A stretch of DNA of 40,839 nucleotides from Setaria digitata (lineage: Eukaryota > Nematoda > Chromadorea > Rhabditida > Setariidae). Both the position numbers and the translations under genes were made by a program. The DNA lies in contig RCAB01000533.1 of assembly GCA_003640385.1 (NCBI GenBank), forward strand, positions 1 through 40,839, written 5' to 3'. Under the pieces are notes generated by a model. It was not told the origin of the DNA and did not search any database. It saw nothing but the letters and a program-made list of their open reading frames with translations. The first letter of the stretch is position 1. Every line of letters starts with the position of its first letter. Positions 30,601 to 40,839 of this stretch are shown one piece after another.

Positions 30601-31390
30601 TTGTTTATTTTTTTTTTTTTTGTTTTTATACTTTATTTATTTCTTTATTGATTAATTTATTTTAAAAACTTCTTTCTAATTTCTAACATTGCTCATTAAC
30701 TGCCTACTGATCTGATCAGTATATATTTTCATAGATAGATAGATATTGATATAGCATATATTAGTTAATCCAAAATTCTTAGAATATTGTTAAAATTTAT
30801 ATAGTCTAAGAAATTGTTAGAGAAAAACACTTCAGTTGAAAATACGAAAATTAATATAGCTTTTTTTGTTTTGAATTTTTTTTCTTTTTTTAAAGAGAAA
30901 ATGAAAAATTGATTATATTATTGAAGTTATTCATTACAATTTATGTAACACATTAGTGTTTTTCCATTTTTTTTTAAATGAATTTTAAATGGTGTATCAT
31001 TTTCAAATAAGGCATTTATTGTCGGTGAAATCTTCAAGGATTGTTTTATTTGCATATACTATGATTTTTAAAATCTGTACAGTGCAAATAAGCATGTATG
31101 TATGTCTTAAAAAAAAAAAATAAAGGGTAAAACAAGTTTTTAAGATGTAATATGTAAAATTGGAGTATTTTTATAAATTCGTTTTTCATCTTCAGCGTTG
31201 CTTATTTTATTACAGCTCTTTCTTTTTGCTGCCCTTATTTTTTTTTTCTTCTGTTCTTTTTTTTTTTTTTTAACTAATTAGAATAGTAAAATCTTTCTTT
31301 TACATTTGAAAATTTTTAATTTCAAGCATACAATAAAAAGAAACAGATGTTATGAAGGCAAAATGAAGAATATTGTGGACATATATATGC
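27700..31390. other. AT-rich intergenic sequence upstream of the ephrin gene, no gene seen
   Basis: It holds T tracts, a T run followed by 16 G (29124-29139) next to an 'n' at 29149, and (AT)n at 29683-29722. Short frames such as 28441-28767 and 28882-29076 have no domain or splice evidence. The last part may carry ephrin regulatory sequence, which cannot be recognised by eye. Confidence 0.45.
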
Positions 31391-31392
31391 AT

Positions 31393-31398
<6 letters not shown>

Positions 31399-31446
<48 letters not shown>
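31399..31446. repeat. (TG)n microsatellite upstream of ephrin
   Basis: About 24 TG units, roughly 370 bases before the ephrin ATG. Long TG runs can adopt Z-DNA and vary in length between individuals. No specific role is shown. Confidence 0.9.
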
Positions 31447-31449
<3 letters not shown>

Positions 31450-31818
31450 GTTTTTCATCCATTATATTTGAAAAATTTTAATGAATATAATATTATTATA
31501 TAGTTAATACTTTTATCGGTTAATTATTAGTATTATGTTAGTTATAACAGCTTTATAAGTAATTTTGTCAGTATTTTAAAAAGGATAAGTAAAATTATTA
31601 AAAATTTCGCTTATTTTTTAAAATTTCCAAATTTTTTAAGAAAAAATACCTTCACCAATAGATGATAAAAATCTGGCCGCTGCTATATTGTGAGCCATTT
31701 ATATATATATATATAATATACGTTAATCATAAATCACTGGTTAGTTTTGTATGCTATGGTTTCTTTGATATAGCTTATATTTGAAATGAAATATTACAGA
31801 AATTTTTCATCTTAAGTT

Positions 31819-33210
31819 ATGCTGCTTTTGCTACTGCTACTAGCGGCTACCGTTTTTGAATTATGGATAACGCTACTGTGTTGTTTATTTGTTATGCCAT
31901 CAGTAATATCAGCAACCATTTATAATATAAGCTGGATATCGACGAATCCATTGTTTGTTTGCCTTTTTTCTTTTTTTTTCTTTTTTTTTTTTTTTTTTTT
32001 TTGCTAATTTAAATTGGTTGGAAAATGAGCTTAATTATTTAAAAGCTGTGCAATTTTTATAAATTATAGTTTACAGCTCATGAGTCTTTTTCTTTTTTCC
32101 TTTTTTTTTTTTTATAACTTATGCAATCTTATGTTTGTTTAGAATAATCATAAATGATGTGAATTTAATGTTTCTTTTTTCTTGAATTAGAATAATTGAT
32201 AAGAGTATCTTTTATTTTTGTCTAGGTAGACGGGATTTTTTAATCGGATTAGACGTAGAATTCGATGATTAAATTCTTAAGTATTAACGCATTAAAAACA
32301 TATACTAAATGGCTTCTTGTTTTTTTTAGATTGAAAATTTGCCATTTACCATTGTATGAAACTTTCACTATTTTTCACTTTTATCGGTAACTGACCAGGT
32401 TATTATTAGAACTAGATGTTATGAAAAAAAAGAATAAAAATGATTTCCCTTATCCATTATTTTGTTTGATCATCGCTGAGGGGAACAATTAATGTAATCT
32501 TATTATCTTTCATTAGAATTGAATTTCAGGTTCTCGGAAAGAATTGATAATAGTGTAATTTCATTATCTTTCATTGGAGTTGAATTTCAGGTTTTCAGAA
32601 AGGACCGATATTCCATTATTTGCCGAACATTTAAAAATGAACGATAGGATACGCTTTAGCTGTTCAACAAATGGTACTGAACAAACCGCTATTCACAGGG
32701 TAACAAAATTTTTGCTATTTATGAATTCAAAAATTCACAATGAAATTTTGCTTTTTCTCATGTTTCTTATTATTCTTTCATATTTTTTATTACTATTATT
32801 ATTTCTTATTACTGCTGCTATATTAAGTTATTTCTTCTTATTATTCTTCCTTCTTACTATTATTCATTAGATATATTTCTTCCCCTTCTAATTATTATTC
32901 ATTCGATAGGTTGAAAGCTTTTTACCTGTACAGGTAGATGAACGTTCAGCTATTGAATGTCGTGGTCCGATAAAATTTGTGGATTCTTTAATTGGTACAT
33001 GTATGAAAGCAAATGATTCGGTGATAATTCGTTTACGTGAAATACCAATGCTTCCAAATGAAATGTCTTATAAACCAGATCATGATTATTTTTTCATAAG
33101 TTTGTTTTCCTTTATTTTTATCATTTAATTTTTTAATGCATCAAGATATATAAAAATTCCTTACAAATTTTTATTCATTTTTTGCCTGTGATAGTGTTCC
33201 ATTCATTGGA

Positions 33211-33278
<68 letters not shown>

Positions 33279-35451
33279 CTCTCTCTTTATAATCTTAGAC
33301 AATAAAAAAATTTTTTTTTTTTTCTTTCTGCAATACTACAGAAATTCATTTTTAAAGACTGTTAAAAATAAGTTTTGACCTTTAATCTGAAATAACCTTT
33401 AATAAAAACGCATTAAAATTTCAGTAATTGATGATTTATTTACTAGTAGCAGCAGATCGATGACTATTTTAGTTCAGATCTTGTTACATAAGCCAAGGCC
33501 ATCACTAACAATTTTAACAGCACTACATACATAGGTACATTTATATACGCATGCATAGGCCATTATATTTATACATATTATCGTGGTTAAATGAAATGTT
33601 TATTCAGGTGGAAAATGATTGACTTCAGTCTTCCTTTCACCTTCTCATTTTATGCTGTAAAAATTGACAGTAATCATCATTTCATTGAGGGATTTTTAAA
33701 AAAAGATTTTTTTTTTTTTTTTATTAATTATAATATTCTACTCCTTAATATTTCTCTCCACTTTTTTTTTTTTCGTTTTTAATTGATAACATAATGAATT
33801 GTGAGATATTTAAGAAAGAATTATTTATTTTTGCATAATTCAATTAGGCAACTGAAAAGTGGTAGTAGCATGAAATAAATTATGGGATCCTAAATAAATT
33901 CGGTTTCTCCCAAAATAATCATTGCTTCAGATTAGAACAAAAGAGTTATTGTGGAATTGAACTGAATATTATTGTAAAGAATACAAATACACAATGATTG
34001 ATAATTCTAGCAACATCAACTGGTGAAAAAAATGGCCTAGAAAATGGTAAAGGAGGACTTTGTCAAACGAACAATATGAGACTGAAAATTCGAGTGGAAT
34101 CGAAATGGACAGATGTAAGTCAAAAGAGTAAGTATTACTGATACATTTAAATATTAATGATTGAAAAATATTTGCCTTTTTTCTAGACTCTGAATTCGTT
34201 GAGCATATTTCTTTTCGTCGAGAATTTATCGTTTAATTATTGTCGTTATTCATTTTGTTGTAATATTCGTTGTAGTTCCAGAATTCAATGCAAAAAATGG
34301 GCCGGTAATGATGATACCAGTGAATTCAGGTCAGTACGCTGTTCCTGTTGTTTATGTTCCGGTAAGCATTTAGATTTATGTGCCTTTTAAGTTTTTCTTT
34401 TTTTTTTTTTTTTTTTTTTTTTCTAAACAGGGGATGGAAAATACATGTAATTATATCCTGAATTTGTCACATTACAGGTGTTATCTAGCAACTTTTAAAG
34501 TTTTTCAATGTTTTAGGTAGCCCAATCATCTGAAGAAGGTGATAAAAAGAGCCCGGTGTTTCCGTATCATTTATATTTTGCAAATGGGCAGTTTCGAACT
34601 ACTAACTCAACCTTAGAAGAATTGGGACCTCGTGCAGGTATGTCTTCAGAAGAATATTTCTTTCTCGGAATTTTTAAATTCTCATAATAAATTACAGAAA
34701 TGATTTTGATGAGCAGAAATGTGTTTTTCAGGCATTGCTCACTCTTATCCGTTTAAAAACTTGGTACTAATGTCTGGGAGTAGTGGAGTGTTGCACAATA
34801 GTAAGTCATCATTTTCCTAAAGTTCATTTTATCCTTTTTGAAGCATCAAACAAAAGCCACTCTAAATTGCAAACTAATCCAATTTACTTTAAGCTGTTTG
34901 ATTAAAATTAAGCACAATTCGGGTGTAATTAATCATAGTCAATTACAGAATTGCGATTTGATGCTGGCGATCAACCAAAAGATATCGGGAATTCTGGTGC
35001 TGTAATTAATTCGGATGGCTATGTCGCACCAAGGCATTCTGCGGAGAAGGATGTCGATTTTGAAATAGAGTATATGGATTCATCCAGTAGTAGTAAGTTT
35101 AAAATTTTACATTAAAGAAAAAGTAGTTGAAACAATTATTGAATAAAAATTTTCCATTGTTACGAGGACATAGAAAGTGTTGGCCTTTGCTCAAGAAATT
35201 ATAATTAAATATTTTTGCTTCAGTTCCTTTTTTTTTTTTCAAAAAAAAAAAATGTCTGCATTAGTTGATTATTAAATTAATATTTTTTACTGATGAAGAT
35301 TTTTTTATTGGTGATAAGTTTGAAATTGTTTTCCATGTCTTTCTTTTTTTTCTTTTTTTTCTTTTTTTTTTCAGGATCATACCAAAGGTTTGGGGCTAAA
35401 GAAACTGCAATTATCACCAGTTTTATTATGCTAATACATATTCTACTGTAA
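31819..35451 (+). CDS. Ephrin (GPI-anchored Eph-receptor ligand), nine exons
   Basis: Exons: 31819-31952, 32591-32699, 32934-33099, 34011-34127, 34276-34361, 34517-34637, 34732-34800, 34949-35092 and 35375-35451. All borders are GT-AG and in phase, giving 340 aa. Ephrins are cell-surface ligands for Eph receptors in axon guidance and epidermal morphogenesis. Residues 1-32 form a long hydrophobic signal peptide. The receptor-binding domain (about 34-170) starts TIYNISWISTNPLF, has four cysteines (C69, C90, C104, C154) and carries the ephrin signature YFFITTSTGEKNG followed by GGLCQTNNMRLKI. Residues 171-311 are an extended linker. Four serines at 312-315 and a hydrophobic end (ETAIITSFIMLIHILL) fit a GPI-anchor signal. 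The length resembles C. elegans EFN-4 more than the shorter EFN-1, but I do not assign a symbol. Two acceptors (31799 and 31816) could receive a spliced leader. The exon 4 donor at 34128 was preferred over one at 34115 because only it keeps the next exon open. Confidence 0.93.
32493..32609 (+). repeat. 61-bp tandem duplication spanning the ephrin exon 2 acceptor
   Basis: The segment GTAAT..TTATCTTTCATT..GTTGAATTTCAGGTT..GGAAAG appears twice, offset by 61 bases. Each copy has its own TTTCAG (ending at 32529 and 32590). The second is the frame-compatible acceptor. The copies differ at several positions, so the duplication is not an assembly echo. Confidence 0.8.
33217..33287. repeat. (TC)n microsatellite in ephrin intron 3
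   Basis: About 28 perfect TC units (33217-33273) followed by imperfect pyrimidines, inside the ephrin intron 33100-34010. Confidence 0.9.
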
Positions 35452-36210
35452 CGATCGGCAAATTGAATTTTATCAACTCTTGAAATATGCTACATCTAGT
35501 ACGGTCTTCAACTTTTTTCCTTTCCTGGTCGGTATATTTCGCTTTAAATGCTTTCATTTTAAGATTTTATTTGTATTCCAATTATATGTCTCGATATTTA
35601 ATTTTTTTTTTTCTCTGAATTTATGACATTCTAAGCAATCTTTAGCTTTACGGTTCATTCATTCCAAACTATTTCTATTTGTTCTGCTAAGTGTTTGCCT
35701 GCTCATCAGCTAGATTTCTTTCTTCACTGATGATTATTTCTGATAAGCGAGTTTTCTTACAACTAGAAAGGACGAAATTATTTCATTTTATCCATTCTAA
35801 TTTTCTAGTAGCGTAAAATTATTCATCCACTCTACCAATTTAAATTCACTCTCATTTTAAAATGCAATAAAACACTTCGAAACGATATTTGAAAAAAATA
35901 ATTTTTTTTTTTTTTTAAAACAATTCTTTCTTTTGTTTTCGGTGCTGCGATGTTAACATATTGTTAGTGTTACATTTATTTACATACATCAGTAAGTAAA
36001 ATATCTCAAGCTATTAGCGATTATTGACAATAAGATGAAACTATTATGACATATATTTTAATAACTTTATATATATATATATATGCATTTTTACTTCCGT
36101 AGATAATCTGATAATGTATCAGGCAATATATTCTCCTCAAAAGATTAGGATTTATTATTTGTAAAGTCTGACGAACAAGTAAAATTACTTTTATAAAATC
36201 GACTTCCGAT
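35452..36210 (+). other. Region downstream of ephrin, probable 3' UTR
   Basis: It follows the ephrin stop codon. An AATAAA at 35866-35871 lies 415 bases after the stop and is a reasonable polyadenylation signal. An (AT)n run lies at 36068-36084. No coding content is seen. Confidence 0.4.
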
Positions 36211-37850
36211 TTTTTTTTGTTTTTGTCTTTTTTTTTTTTTTTTTTCTTAGCGTTACATTGTTTTTGCTGTACTAATTTTGCATTCTACATATATGTATAT
36301 TCACCGGTCTTTGCCAAAATTTTTTATTACTGCCTTGGAAACTTTTCTTTTTTTTTTTTTTTTAATTTTCTCTATGAAAATGAATTATTTATTCAATTGT
36401 TTTCATGAATACCTAATCGTTGGTGCATTTTGCTTGATGAGTTACTTTTAGGTTAGTAAAATGTGAATCAGATGCAAGTATTTCAGGTTTCATTGTTTTT
36501 GCGACTAATTTTCCTCTCTTTTTTTTTTTTTCTTGATTTTCTTCATTTAAAGTTTATCATCTTTCTCGCAAGCATACGACTATAAAATGTGTTTCATTTC
36601 TATTATCAAACCGGAATCTATGTAACATTCATATCTTTTGCTAGCACAAGGGGCAACTTTTGTACTGTTTTATTCATTTGTAAAATTAATAATTTTACCT
36701 TAAAGGTGCCTGAAATGGTATGCGTTTAGTCGGGTTGTAAAACAAAAAAAAAAAAAAAAAAAAAAAAAAAACTGGAAGGGATCCAATTACTACTGTTTAC
36801 TTCTAGAGAAATATTAAAAAGAAATAATTTCCTTTCTGTATATTTCTGCTCCCTTTTTTTGCTTTTGGTAGTTTGATATGATTATGATTAATGATTAGGA
36901 GACAATGATCAATTCATTTAAAACTTCACGCACAGATTTAAGTTTTCTTTCTCCTTCTCTTCTTTTTTTTTTTTTTCCTCTTTTTATTCAGTTTCCGTAT
37001 TATTTCGCTACACGACTTGCCGAGAAAATGGTCGAGCGAAAATATTCATTTCAGTTGAAATTCAGTTAGAACCATTCAAATCTGGCATATTTTTTCCTTT
37101 TTAAATTTTGTTTGATTCCTTCTGTACTCTTTTCGTAATTAAATTAATCATCATCTCTTATCTTTCGCTTCAAATTGGCATTTATATCGATTGTATGCAC
37201 ATCAACGATTACGAAGTATTACAAAAATTGTTCCCGACGATTATCACAGCCAGACTTCGGAATTTCTCTTTTATCAATAATGAACAGTTTTGTTTAGCAT
37301 TGTTTGCTCAAAACAAAAGGAAATGAACAGTGTTTAATTATTATCAATTTTTCCATTTTTCCCATTTCGATGTGTTGCCATTATTATTTTATTTCTCAAC
37401 AAAAACATATATTGTGCCTAATTTAATCAGTGAATAAGAAGTATTTTTTTTTTTTCACTTGCTTAAATTACTCATCTGCTAATTATTGCATTGTCTGATC
37501 AGTTGCGAAACATAAAATAATGATTTTTTAAAAGAAAAGCAAGATAATTTGCTTAAAAATAAAACTTCGCATCTATTATTATTCTATACGTGATTTTTTT
37601 TTTTTTTTTTGGAAGAAGAGAGGGACTGAAAATTTGTAATAAAGGAGTGAAAAAGAATGGCGAACTATTTTATCAGTTTATAGTAGCAATAATTTTTTTT
37701 AAAAATTTAATTTTTAAAATTAATATTCTCATATTTGCCATAAAAAAAGCCTATATATATATATATATATATGTATACCTATAGATAGGAAAAAAGGTAA
37801 AAATGATACAGCACATTTTTACAGTTATTTTGCAGTCGGTTTGGATGATT
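36211..37850. other. AT-rich intergenic sequence, no gene seen
   Basis: T tracts, a poly(A) run at about 36743-36770 and (AT)n at 37752-37771. Open frames such as 37108-37326 lack any recognisable feature. Confidence 0.5.
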
Positions 37851-37854
37851 AATT

Positions 37855-37980
37855 ACTCAGGCGAGTAGGCGAATTGAAGTGTGTTTAAACATGCGCAGGT
37901 AATTGTTGACCCTCCTGCCGACCTTCTCGGGAGATATGTTCCTTCAAGTAACGGCAGGAATGCTGTGTATGAAATGCTGG
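37855..37980. other. Small GC-richer patch with an inverted repeat
   Basis: This stretch is clearly richer in GC than its surroundings. CCTGCCG (37914-37920) pairs with CGGCAGG (37952-37958) across a 31-base loop that can pair a little further (CTT with AAG). It has no open frame of note and no tRNA features. It may be a structured RNA, a regulatory element or a transposon remnant; I cannot tell. Confidence 0.35.
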
Positions 37981-38463
37981 GTAAAATAATTGGCTAAAAT
38001 AAAGTTGTGGTCGGAAAGTAAAGTATATCTTGTTGCTTATTGTTTGATACAATTGATTTCTTTGCTTTTACTGGACATACTTTACTGATGATAAGTAATT
38101 TGTTTGTATTGATAAGATTAGTTTATGATAGTTGATTGATTTAATAGTTACAATAGTGAGAATAAATGAATTTGCATTTTTTAGGGAATTTCTATATTTT
38201 GTGTACAATTGAATTATTAATTGTTTACAGATTTGTATTTGATGGTAAGAGAACAAAGGAAATGTAAAATGGATTGATATTCATCTGATAATTTATGAAT
38301 TTCGATGTTTTCACTGTTACTGAGTGATGACAGGTGATAAATGATATGATCATGACGTGTATTTATGTAATATCACTAATTAATTCTTAATTATGCAATG
38401 TATTTCATTTTTCCTTTTTTTTTATTTTTGATTATTAAAATTCGAATATCAATATTATGAGTG

Positions 38464-38584
38464 TTAAGCACGATTAAAAATAGCACATATAAATATAAAG
38501 ATTTTAGCAACAATGCGGGATANTATTAAGCACGATTAAAAATAGCACATATAAATATAAAGATTTTAGCAACAATGCGGGATA
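38464..38584. repeat. Perfect 59-bp direct duplication around a single 'n'
   Basis: Copies 38464-38522 and 38526-38584 are identical, with the 'n' at 38523 between them. Best read as overlapping contig ends joined with a placeholder base. Confidence 0.85.
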
Positions 38585-39057
38585 GTTTTTTCCTTTTTTT
38601 TTTCTTTTTTTTTTTAAAGAAACCATTATATAAATTCATTAAATGTTTTTAACTAATAAAAATAAATGTTCCTAACTAACATGCAATTTACTTTTGATCC
38701 ATCACTTTTAAATGTAAAATAAAAAAAAAAAAATGTAAAGTGCAAATGGTGAATTAACAGTTTCATGTAAAAATAATTAGATAAGGTTATGATTCACTCT
38801 CGCTAAATTCTTATCTTTGTTTAAATTTAGTATCATTAATAATATTTAGCAAATTCAACCTTGCAAATTTTTATCAGTGCTACGACATTTGTCCACCACA
38901 CAATAGTGATAATAAAAGCCAATTTTCCATTTTCTTTTTATTTATTCAATAATTGAAAGGAAAGATGAGCGAGAGGTAAAGAAGTGTAATAGTTGAAATT
39001 ATTATGATAATTAATAAGATTTGATAAGTTGAGAAAAAGAAAGATTAAATTATGAAT

Positions 39058-39227
39058 GTTAAAATTTGCATTTTCAACTGAGGATTTTATTTTTTTTTTT
39101 AGTGTTGTTATTTTAAATGAAAAATTATTACTTAAAAATATTTGATAATTTTAATTCCTTTTTCTTGCCTTTCTCATCCTTTTTTTTTTGGCTGTTAAAA
39201 TCCTCAGTTGAAAATACAAGTTTTAAC
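39058..39227. repeat. 32-bp near-perfect inverted repeat, 106-bp loop
   Basis: Left arm 39058-39089 and right arm 39196-39227 are reverse complements with two mismatches (core ATTTTCAACTGAGGATTTTA). With a one-base indel the pairing extends outward a few more bases. The loop is T-rich. It could be a short palindromic or MITE-like element or a hairpin-forming transcript. No clear target-site duplication is visible. Confidence 0.75.
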
Positions 39228-39239
39228 AATTCAGGCACT

Positions 39240-40839
39240 CTATCAGTTAGATTCGTTTTTTTTGCAAAATTTCCAGAAAGAATTCCAGATAATTTTAACT
39301 TAATGCAATTTCTTGTTTTCAGTACTTTTAATTAATCAGTATCAATTAATCAGAATTTTATGAGGGAAAAACAAAAGGCAAATCAAATGTCATATTCTGT
39401 GGAACTGTAAGAAAATATGTTGCTTTCAAAATGTTCGTTATTATTTCTAGGAAAGAAAAATATTTTTTTTTCGTTTTTGGGGTATTAATTCATTTTTTTT
39501 TTCTTTTTTATATTCAAATGTAATGATTTTTTTTTCTTTTTCTCTCTATTTTTACTGCATTTTGTTTTTTATTTACTTTTTCTTTTTTCTTTTTTTTTTT
39601 TTTTAAATATATTCATGAACATTCCAAAGAAGTTAAATTGCATAAAATCGTGTTTATTTGCTGTAGACCTTGATATTTTTCCACGATACTTTCAGAACCA
39701 TTTTTTCGTCTTTCCTTTTTTTTTCTACTTTTTTTTTNTCGTAAAATTGTTATTTTTCCTATACAAAAGAAATATTAACAATTATTTAATTATTACTTTT
39801 AACTAATAAGAAACTATCAAAAAAAAAAAAAAAAAAAAAAAAAATGAAGGAAAGTTCTTTTCAAATTACTTTTACATAAAATAGGAAATAGAGAAACCAT
39901 GAAATAGCATTTTTTTTAGCACGAAGATGATTAGCTAAATAAATCAAATTAACTATACAGCAGTTGTAGCGGAATAATAACAGTTTACTAATTAAGAAAA
40001 ATTAATTGCGGAGAAGAATTTGTCCAGTTGGTATTTTGAACTATTATCATTTTTATCAACACCGTCATATCCACAAAGCTCTTTGTCCCATACCTCATCA
40101 TAATCATGATTTTTTTTTTTTTTTTTCTAGCAATTATGACAAAAACTAGATTTTTAAATTTCGCAAAATAAATCAATTCTTCGTTTCGCTTTAATAGTCC
40201 AATTTTGACAAAATTAAGTTGTTTTCAATTTCTTTTTTTTTTTTTTTTTTTTTTAAATATGCTTGTATTTGCCTTTTTTTTGTAAATATTTTTATATCCT
40301 TTTTAATATATTTATTCATTTATATTTCTAAATTTATTTTGCTTTTCTCCTCTTTTTTTTTTTTTTTTTTTTTTNTCCTTTTTTTTTTTTTTTTTTTTTT
40401 TTTTTGAGTATATAAATGTCGCGTAGCATCATTTATTAATTAAGGACCTGAATGCTATAAATGACGGTAGGTAGGCAGGTTGTTCCAAATATGTTTTTTC
40501 AAAATTATTTCTCATGACCAAAACATTCACTAGTGAAAACCTTTTAGATATTCATTTAGTAAAAATCATTTTAAACTATGATTTAATATTAAATTTCATG
40601 TAAATTATTAAATCTTTCACTGTTTTACTTTTTAATCCATTTTTTCTTTTTTTTTTTTGCATTGTAATTATTCATATTTAACAATTGCTGATTACTTTTG
40701 CTTCATTATGTAGAAGTTAATTCCTCATGTAAAATTAACAAAATAAATAATTTTTTATAAAATTATATAAATCAATCACTTCATTTGTAATTTAATATAG
40801 GAAAATATTGCATGTAAGTTTTTGTTATCATTTCTTATA
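39240..40839. other. AT-rich right end of the window, no gene seen
   Basis: Dense T tracts with 'n' at 39738 and 40375. The short non-T-rich patch at 40425-40490 (GACGGTAGGTAGGCAGGTTG) has no assignable function. No exon is supported on either strand. Confidence 0.5.

Noticed and set aside
31306..31503. Open frame with a Cys-Val run
   Set aside because: It comes from the (TG)n microsatellite.
34115..34128. Alternative donor GTAAGT at 34115 for ephrin exon 4
   Set aside because: Using it puts the next exon in a frame that soon stops, while the donor at 34128 keeps all later exons open.

Overview
This window looks like nuclear DNA of a parasitic, filaria-like (spirurid) nematode. The evidence is small exons separated by short AT-rich introns, pyrimidine-rich tracts ending in AG at most 3' splice sites, candidate spliced-leader acceptors just upstream of start codons, very low GC, and four genes whose closest relatives are animal (two, an ephrin and a Cys-loop channel, are strictly metazoan types). 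The species assignment is inference. The sequence is full of A/T homopolymers. Nine isolated 'n' characters, several flanked by duplicated sequence, show that it is a scaffolded draft assembly.

Layout. 1-1817: non-coding sequence with two minisatellite-like tandem repeats. 1818-5355 (minus): a nine-exon PA2G4/EBP1 gene (455 aa), the methionine-aminopeptidase-fold protein without peptidase activity. 5356-6756: shared divergent upstream region. 6757-10318 (plus): an eleven-exon EDEM-type gene (GH47 mannosidase-like, 575 aa) for ER-associated degradation. 10319-11874: no gene seen. 11875-16737 (plus): a Cys-loop ligand-gated ion channel of the GABA/glycine/glutamate-chloride group, with a clear exon series from 12694 onward and a tentative amino-terminal part. 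16738-31818: about 15 kb with no gene I can support, dominated by homopolymers and simple repeats. 31819-35451 (plus): a nine-exon ephrin gene (340 aa) with signal peptide, receptor-binding domain, long linker and GPI signal. 35452-40839: non-coding, with simple repeats, a 32-bp inverted repeat and a small GC-richer stem-forming patch.

The genes do not form a pathway: a growth/translation regulator, an ER quality-control protein, a neuronal or muscle channel and an axon-guidance ligand. All four models were assembled by hand by matching exon phase; internal exons join without frameshifts or stops. The most notable points are two introns of the channel gene whose only frame-compatible 3' ends lack AG, an unusual pore sequence in that channel, and a 61-bp tandem duplication that copied a 3' splice site of the ephrin gene. 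I did not find a convincing new multi-gene system.
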